Shown here: in pieces, positions 21,260 through 26,999 of the stretch
Layout of the letters: each line of letters starts with the position of its first letter
Numbering within the stretch: position 1 is the stretch's first letter
From: Suillus spraguei
Lineage: Eukaryota > Basidiomycota > Agaricomycetes > Boletales > Suillaceae
DNA: 26,999 nt
NCBI GenBank assembly: GCA_016800925.1
Contig: JABCPU010000777.1
Span: 1-26,999 of the forward strand
Direction: 5' to 3'
The notes under the pieces: model-generated
Seen by the model: the letters and a program-made list of their open reading frames with translations, nothing else
What the model was told of the DNA's origin: nothing
Database searches by the model: none
Made by a program: the position numbers and the translations under genes

Positions 21260-22558
21260 TCAATTATCATGAAACGAAGCGCTGAGAAGGCCTGGTTTCA
21301 TAAACGGTATGGAGAAAGGCGGAAGATCAAATGGATTGGTGATGGTGGCACTCAGGGCTGTTACGAGTTCCTCCCCACCAGATGGGAAGAGTTCAAGATG
21401 TGCACGAGAGGTCGTTCCGGGCAGATACCAGGCGGGGTCAGTGACTTCTCCTGTCTCCTCAGAAGCTGTCATTGAAGGCGGGGGATAGTCGTAGGCGAAT
21501 GGATCCGCGTTGAATGGATCACCAGGAGATGGGGAATTGGCTAGTGACAGGGGCTGAAGCGCAGGACCATCGATCATATCTTTAATGTGACTTAGTTGCC
21601 CGAAAAGGCAACCGGGGAACGTAGTGGTCTGTGATGTTTTGCATCAACAGACGTGATGAATATGGTGGGTGCGACGGCAATTTGCGCTTTGGAGCGAGCA
21701 AACTTACACAGCCATCGCTTCTCCCGTAGCTGTTGTTTTAAGTTTGCGAGGTATCCAGACGCAAGTGAATCCTTGAACTTTGGAGTACAATGCGGAGCGG
21801 GAGAGACAATCATGTCAGAAGATGTTGGGGAGCCCTGGGAGCCAGATGTCACTGTTATGACAGATTTTGGTAAGTTGTATCGCGTATTCAAGGATCCGAT
21901 CGGAAGGATGTCCTCCTCAAGCTTAGCATACTGACTCTCGCTCAGCGAGAGCTTTTCCAGGGTTGCTCCAAGCTGTCGCACGATGTAATCACTCGCCGAA
22001 TGAGAACGTAGGTCAAACATAGACGGAGATGACATCAGGGCAGAGGATGCACCAGAGCTGTCTGCGAAGGGGTCTACAGGGGCCTTTGGAAGAAGAGCTG
22101 AGGTGGTCTTCGAAGGGCGCATAACAAACAATGAACGTGACGATTCCTCCGATGGGGCTATGCTCTGTTCAGCAGTGGTAGACCGGCTAGCAGACTCTGG
22201 GAAAATGCGCGTGTGATTGATTCCTGGCAGAAGACTCGAGTGGTCGGTGTTTGATTCGTAAAGTGGCCTGGAAGGAGGTGATAGGCTCATGTCAGATTCA
22301 GGATAGGCCGATGGAGCTGAAGTAGTCTGTTGCTCAATTGCGACTTTTCCTTTCAAACGATGGTGCCTAATGGACTTGAAAAGGTGGCTAAGTTTGATGG
22401 GCGAAACTTCAGTGCTTGCGCCGCGAGTCTTGCGGTGACGTTGCTGATTTTTGCTAGTCTTGAGCTTTCCGAGAGAGAGAGAAGGGTGTGGCATTCCTGA
22501 GGATGTCGTGGGGCACAAGACTCTCAGTAAAGGCCATTTTAAACTCACCGTCAAACAT
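21260..22558 (-). CDS. Disordered protein with DPF/NPF motifs, unknown function
   Basis: Three exons (22549-22558, 21708-22496, 21260-21579) join in phase into 372 residues. The first exon is 10 nt (MFD plus one base) with a clean GTGAGT donor; an internal ATG at 22494 could serve instead. The second intron (21580-21707, GTAAGT donor) is 128 bp, longer than its neighbours. The protein is low in hydrophobics and rich in Ser, Pro and Lys. It has a basic N-terminal region, one possible helix (QLGATLEKLSLSESQYAKLEE) and a basic KQQLREKRW just before the last exon. It carries DPF at residues 145-147, 287-289 and 292-294 and NPF at 348-350. These are known docking motifs for clathrin adaptors and EH domains. 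A role in endocytosis is therefore possible but only inferred. No enzymatic domain is seen. Confidence 0.6.
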
Positions 22559-22711
22559 TAGAAAGATGACTGACCAAATAAGTTAGTCACTCCAATGGTT
22601 TCGGGGGTGGTCTAGATGTGAATATCAATATCTAGGTGCTACTGCTGGATCTGGATCTATGCCAGACTGCATAAATGAAGGTTAAGCCCAGCCAAGAAGT
22701 ATCATAAAACC

Positions 22712-22716
22712 AAAAA
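22712..22716 (-). terminator. Pol III terminator of tRNA-Gln
   Basis: On the minus strand a run of five T begins a few bases after the tRNA 3' end, the usual RNA polymerase III stop signal. Confidence 0.7.
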
Positions 22717-22718
22717 GC

Positions 22719-22799
22719 AGGCGTTACCAGGGTTCGAACCTGGGTTCCGGGAAATCGTGTTATCAAAATCCCAAGTGATGACCACTACACTATAACGCC
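22719..22799 (-). tRNA. tRNA-Gln(UUG), with 9-nt intron
   Basis: The minus strand folds as a full cloverleaf. The acceptor stem is GGCGTTA with TAACGCC, followed by the D-arm TAGTGTAGTGGTCATCAC. The anticodon stem is TGGGA with TCCCG, and the T-arm is CCAGG-TTCGAAC-CCTGG. The loop reads TT-TTG-A, giving anticodon UUG (glutamine). A 9-nt intron (TAACACGAT) lies after position 37, the canonical site for eukaryotic tRNA introns. The A box (TAGTGTAGTGG) and B box (GGTTCGAACCC) are present. CCA is not encoded, as normal for nuclear tRNAs. The 81-nt gene gives a 72-nt mature body. Confidence 0.92.
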
Positions 22800-23120
22800 A
22801 CCGCATTGGATCGGGGAAATTCACATAATTGAAATTAGGGCAACATTGTCATTTTTTTGTGCTGAAGTCACTTGGCTAGCAAGATCAAGGTAATTGGTAT
22901 TAGACTTGATTCCGAGAAGCTCTATTATTGAGCTGCTGCAGTTATACATGTGACCATTATACCCTTTCACTGTGTCGAAGAGTATCCAGCAGGACAGTTC
23001 TGGTACGCCAGACTAGCCGAACCGCTGCGCATGTAGCATGTCTTAGCAGGATGCACTCTCCAGTGCAGTTCAAGCCTGCGACAGAGCTCTTTGATTGGGT
23101 ATGTATTGAATGTCTATGAA
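22800..23120. other. Intergenic, nothing recognised
   Basis: About 320 bp lie between the tRNA gene (upstream on its strand) and the 3' end of the sphingomyelinase-like sequence. The short plus-strand frame here (22928-23119) looks like chance. Confidence 0.5.
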
Positions 23121-23123
23121 AAG

Positions 23124-26119
23124 TCAGTCTATCGTCATATTCATTGTCATGGATCCTACCTGGACTAGAGTAGGATCGAGCAGCATCTCTGTGGCAAAAT
23201 CATTATGGTCGGTTTTAAGGAAATAAGGGAGAAGAGACAAACGTTCGGTAACAAGGTGCCACCATGTTGCGTTGAGGGGGTCGTTTACGTCCCCAAGTGA
23301 TGTTCCCCCCGTATGCATCACGAGTACTGTACTCTAGATTAGTACGTCGGGCCGACCTCAGTCTGATTGTCCAACGCTGGGAACTCGTTCACGTTGCTGA
23401 CATAACTGTAAAGTTTGGGCTACGTGAGTCTTAGTCCATCTACACCTATTACTGCTGCTTACGTGTATACATCTAGGATGTCGAAAGTCTAATCAACTCG
23501 TGAGTCCTCTGTAAAAATCAGAGATAAAAGAAAACTTGCAGCGGAATCTATTTCGTACACACGGAATCCAGAGTTGAGATTTGTCAAGGGAGTGAGTGAC
23601 GGCATAACCTGAGTGATCAAGTTAGTCGATGCTCAAATGGTTTTCCTGAGTTTCTCACCCCAAGATGCGGCCAATGCAGTCTCAGCAATTCATGACTGTG
23701 CCATTGTTTCGGCGTAGAAGATCTGTGGATAATTCCAGCGTGAACCAAGCCAATAACTTGAACAAAACCAGAAGACATACAGAAAGCTGGTCCTCGTGGG
23801 TGTGGCCAAAGAATATGTCTAATTGCAAAAGTGTCACGATAAAAATCCATGAATCCGAATGGTTTGAGCTCACTGGAAATGACATGAGGCGAGAAGCGGT
23901 CAACACTCAAGGAAGCGTCAACGACTTTCGCGCACCATCAGAGTTGAGAAGACATACATTTGATTAAGACTGTATGCGAATCGATGTGAGAAATGCTGAG
24001 AGCAATAAATAGCATGAATTTACATACATAGGTTGGTCGGATTGACCTGTGCTTGAGTTCCATCCATCCGCTCAATACATGTCCGATAATCCATACTAAG
24101 GAGCGATCACTATTCAGATCAGACCATTGGTCATTTTACGAACCTCTTTGACCAGCATCCTCAGAAGCCTGTAGCTCATCAGTGAGGAATCGCAAGATAC
24201 CGAACGAATCAGGCTCTGTAGAGTTGATATAGGAGTAGTAGTTGTCACTGCAAAGAATGATCAAGATGGGTCATGAGAGCACCAAAACCAGCCCAAACAT
24301 ACTTGTACCCTTCAAGGAGAAAAAAAATCAGAGACATGCATAATTTCCGTTCAATGAACCTCACAAAGGTTGGTATCAATTGAGATGATCTTGAGACCGT
24401 CCGGGCGTGTCACAGCATATGCAGCGTAGTGGGTTGAAGCATATGCGACTGTCGCTTCAGGAAGCCAGCCTTCGTACTCCCACATAGAAGAAACATGTTC
24501 ATACAGCCTAAGGGCGGTCATCATCTGGCGCACTTGAGTACTTTCTAACTCACCAGTTGAATTGCATACCAAGAGGACCGCCCGACGTGTATGGGATCAT
24601 TTGGAACTGCATGTAGGTATCATGGTTTCCAAGCGACGCGTAGACAGGCGCGGGGCCAACGAATTTCTTCAACAAGTCGTAGATCACAACCTAGCGACTG
24701 TCATGAAAGCACGTCCACTTCCAACAGGGAATCCACTTTACCTCTTCATACTCAACATAGGCCCTATCAGGCAGCTTGAGCGTTTCATAGTAAACTGAAT
24801 GAAATTGGATAAAACGAACCTTGAATATTGGTTGTCGGAGTCGTGCGCAGTCAAGTCACCGGTGAAGATAGAGAAGTTAAAGCCACTCTGTTCTGTACCA
24901 GTGAGAGGACCAACGGCTCCCATGGCCGCAGCCATCAAGTCTAATGGAGTATCACTGCGCACGATGTTAAAACTTTTTCTTAGAGTTGATTATTCAATTT
25001 ACCACCAATAACTTCCGTAGCGCGCTGCGGGAAGCACGATCTGGTCAGGAGTCGCCGCATTGAAGACATTTTCACGGCAGCACATGTATGCGCTACAGTT
25101 AGCCTCGTATCCTATCGCATAGCCTGCAGAACAAAATTGTCAGAATAAGATTTAAGATTTGAATCAAACCGAACGCACGAGGGTCGAGGTGAATATCTGA
25201 AATGTGGAAGACCTTCAGACGCTCCCCGCTGGGCTGTATTGGAGGTGGCAGTGGGTTTGGTTTTGGCGTTGCGAACCAACCAGTCATATTAAGCGGACCG
25301 TTGGCGGCACGGGGCACAGGTCAAAATGCGAACAAAGGTTCTGAAAAGGGAAGAAATTCGACATAACCTCGATTCGAAGTTACAGGTAGCGTACCTGGCC
25401 GTCATATCCGCCAACATCGGCTAGTGCAATAACTTGCGAAAACGTTGAACCGAGCGCAAGCACGCTATATTCATCGTAGCACGTTGTCGAGTAGTCGAAG
25501 TACTCGCAGACTGCCTCAGCAAGTAAGGGGCCCTGTTCAGGAGACGCAAGCACGAGCATTTTGGCAATCGCAAGAGAGGCTTGGCACTTTGTGCATGTAT
25601 CATCGCCGAAGATTGGATTGCTAGTAATTGCTTGAATTTGCGCGAGAGCTTGTTCCAAAAGCTGCGAAGGTGTCGCTTGCGTTGGCAGCAGGTGAGGGTC
25701 CACAGTATCATTCTGATGAACAATGTATCAGTGTGTCAGTTTGGTGTCCAGACAGTGACTACCTGTGGGAAGGTGGCTTGATTTGTCAGTTCATAAGGGA
25801 ATATATCATTCTGGTAGAGTTATGATGAGCTCAGGCACATCTTCAAGATATATGAAACACAACACAGACAGTCACAGGATCGGTTATCACAGGCTGAGGC
25901 TGCGCTGAAGTAGCAGTAGGGTTATTCCAGTACGACCCATACAACGAGGTCGGAAAGGCGCCAGGAGCAATGTACGTGGAACCCAGAACACTCGAGCTCG
26001 CTCGTACTTGATAGGACACCAGTAATATAAACCAGGTGATAACCTCGAAAAGGGGAGCATTGTGGCGAGCTGCCTGTCTGCGCCACTGTCAGAGGCCTGT
26101 CAATGATGGCTTCGGTCAT
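23124..26119 (-). pseudogene. Acid sphingomyelinase-like phosphodiesterase, frame broken
   Basis: Secreted acid sphingomyelinases (saposin B-like domain plus calcineurin-type metallophosphatase) hydrolyse sphingomyelin or related phosphodiesters. Exons from about 25870-26043, 25763-25810, 25395-25712 (saposin-like, with CTKCQASL and AVCEYF), 25179-25340, 25003-25123, 24820-24954, 24742-24763, 24554-24690, 24365-24507, 24303-24309 (7 nt), 24144-24247 and 24028-24095 splice in phase at GT-AG sites. All metal-site motifs are present: HISDIHLDP, FTGDLTAHD, LGNHDTY, IIGHVLSG and, beyond the breaks, FFGHTHEDQL. One base is missing in a C run near 25310 and one G near 24064. Below about 23910 the frame changes repeatedly (near 23665, 23655, 23335 and 23290). 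The C-terminus (NDPLNATWWHLVTE onward) then diverges. The start, possibly at 26119, is unresolved. This is most likely a pseudogene, though sequence errors could explain part of the damage. Confidence 0.75.
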
Positions 26120-26124
26120 GTATA

Positions 26125-26800
26125 GTGACTAGTACTTATAGGGCTTTGCTATACGCGGCCTGAATAGATAGTATTCTAAACATAGAATGGTAGCATGTGA
26201 GGTCAAACTCTACCTAACGCACGTTTGCGTTGAAAGGTTGACGATCGAGTTGATGCTCTTCCCATGTGACCATCATGATCATGATAGTCATCATGATTGC
26301 ATATGCACTTGAATTCTCCATGAATCGACCTAGGTTTTCCCGAACACTTCAGTAACCCATCGAGAGGACGTGAACCATTAGTGTAAGTAGTCACCGGTAC
26401 TCCAGTGCGGTGAAAATGGCTTTCAGTAAGTGTAGCTTTAAATTATGACGTGTCTGGAAGACTACTAACACTCAACCACATTGTCGGACCACGTGACCAA
26501 GATCCTGGGAGCTCACTGAGATCTCAGACTCGGCGGGCAACAAATCATCTGATTATCTGATACTTATACCGGAACACGAATTTATCTATACGTTCACAGC
26601 GTATGTATTCGCTTCCAATATAAAAAATAGGAAGAAATTCATTCGTTATGACAGTTGAACATTCAAGTTGAAGGGAAGAAGTGGCAGAGGACCAACGACT
26701 TCTGGTCTTAATTCAATCCGAATAGCCCGAGCAAATTAAATGCAGAGCTCGAAATAAAAGTTCAACTCATGTGGCACAAATGTGGCACGTTGTAAATTGA
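26125..26800. other. Intergenic, nothing recognised
   Basis: There is no gene here. A 14-bp perfect palindrome (ATCATGATCATGAT, 26272-26285) with a nearby repeat of its half (ATCATGAT, 26290-26297) is the only structure noted. The stretch presumably includes the promoter of the sphingomyelinase-like gene. Confidence 0.45.
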
Positions 26801-26806
26801 AGAGAC

Positions 26807-26999
26807 CTAACCAACGGCCTGGCGCACGCGGCCGTGCACAAGCTTGGAGGAAATGTCAAACTCGTTCAACAGTGCTAAGTAAGTACTACACGTGCATACT
26901 TCGATTTCCCATTCTACGGTAAGCTGTTGTTTGCCGTTGCAGGTTAGTACAAAGTCATTAGATATCTCGCACGGCGTATTCACTTGACAGTGTTGCATG
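26807..26999 (-). CDS. Possible 3' end of a gene cut by the window edge
   Basis: A minus-strand frame open from the window edge to a TAG at 26807 ends in NEFDISSKLVHGRVRQAVG. The upstream part includes a branch-point-like TACTAAC (about 26946-26952) and an acceptor-like ACAACAG (about 26922-26928). The real last exon may therefore start there, at LTVEWEIE. The family is not recognisable from this fragment. Confidence 0.3.
   Translation of the reverse strand, partial: MQHCQVNTPCEISNDFVLTCNGKQQLTVEWEIEVCTCSTYLALLNEFDISSKLVHGRVRQAVG

Overview
The window looks like nuclear DNA of a basidiomycete fungus, most likely an Agaricomycete. Genes are split by many 46-60 bp GT-AG introns with occasional tiny exons. 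The recognisable families include a class I hydrophobin, fungal GH16 glucanases, a CHY zinc-finger protein, a Yar1-like ankyrin protein and an acid sphingomyelinase-like phosphatase. There is an intron-containing tRNA-Gln. All gene models below were spliced by eye from the sequence; no search was run, and family names come from remembered motifs.

Layout. 1-3030: no recognisable gene, apart from a 45-bp tandem repeat near 2.6 kb. 3035-3510: a decayed gene for a basidiomycete-type zinc-binding protein. 4753-9249: two direct copies of a 1.83-kb segment, separated by 834 bp. Each copy carries a complete 13-exon GH16 gene on the minus strand. 9.9-10.6 kb: a weak hypothetical gene (minus). 10.6-12.6 kb: apparently empty. 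12615-13145: CHY zinc-finger protein (minus). 13660-15960: a 14-exon polytopic membrane protein (minus). It is divergent from a Yar1-like ankyrin-repeat gene (16191-16910, plus) across 230 bp; the ankyrin gene carries two single-base frame breaks. 17564-19745: a large serine-rich membrane protein (minus). 20386-20809: an eight-cysteine hydrophobin (plus). 21260-22558: a disordered protein with DPF/NPF motifs (minus). 22719-22799: tRNA-Gln(UUG) with a 9-nt intron (minus). About 23.1-26.1 kb: an acid sphingomyelinase-like gene (minus) whose 3' half is broken by several frame changes. The right edge may clip another minus-strand gene.

This is an ordinary gene-dense fungal locus rather than one operon-like system. 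The clearest theme is the cell surface: two secreted beta-glucanase-type enzymes, a hydrophobin, a secreted phosphodiesterase and two membrane proteins. The most notable events are the tandem GH16 duplication, with a lost stop codon in one copy, and the contrast between genes that are perfectly intact over many exons and two or three that are frame-broken. I saw no CRISPR array, rRNA, or mobile element with recognisable ends or transposase.
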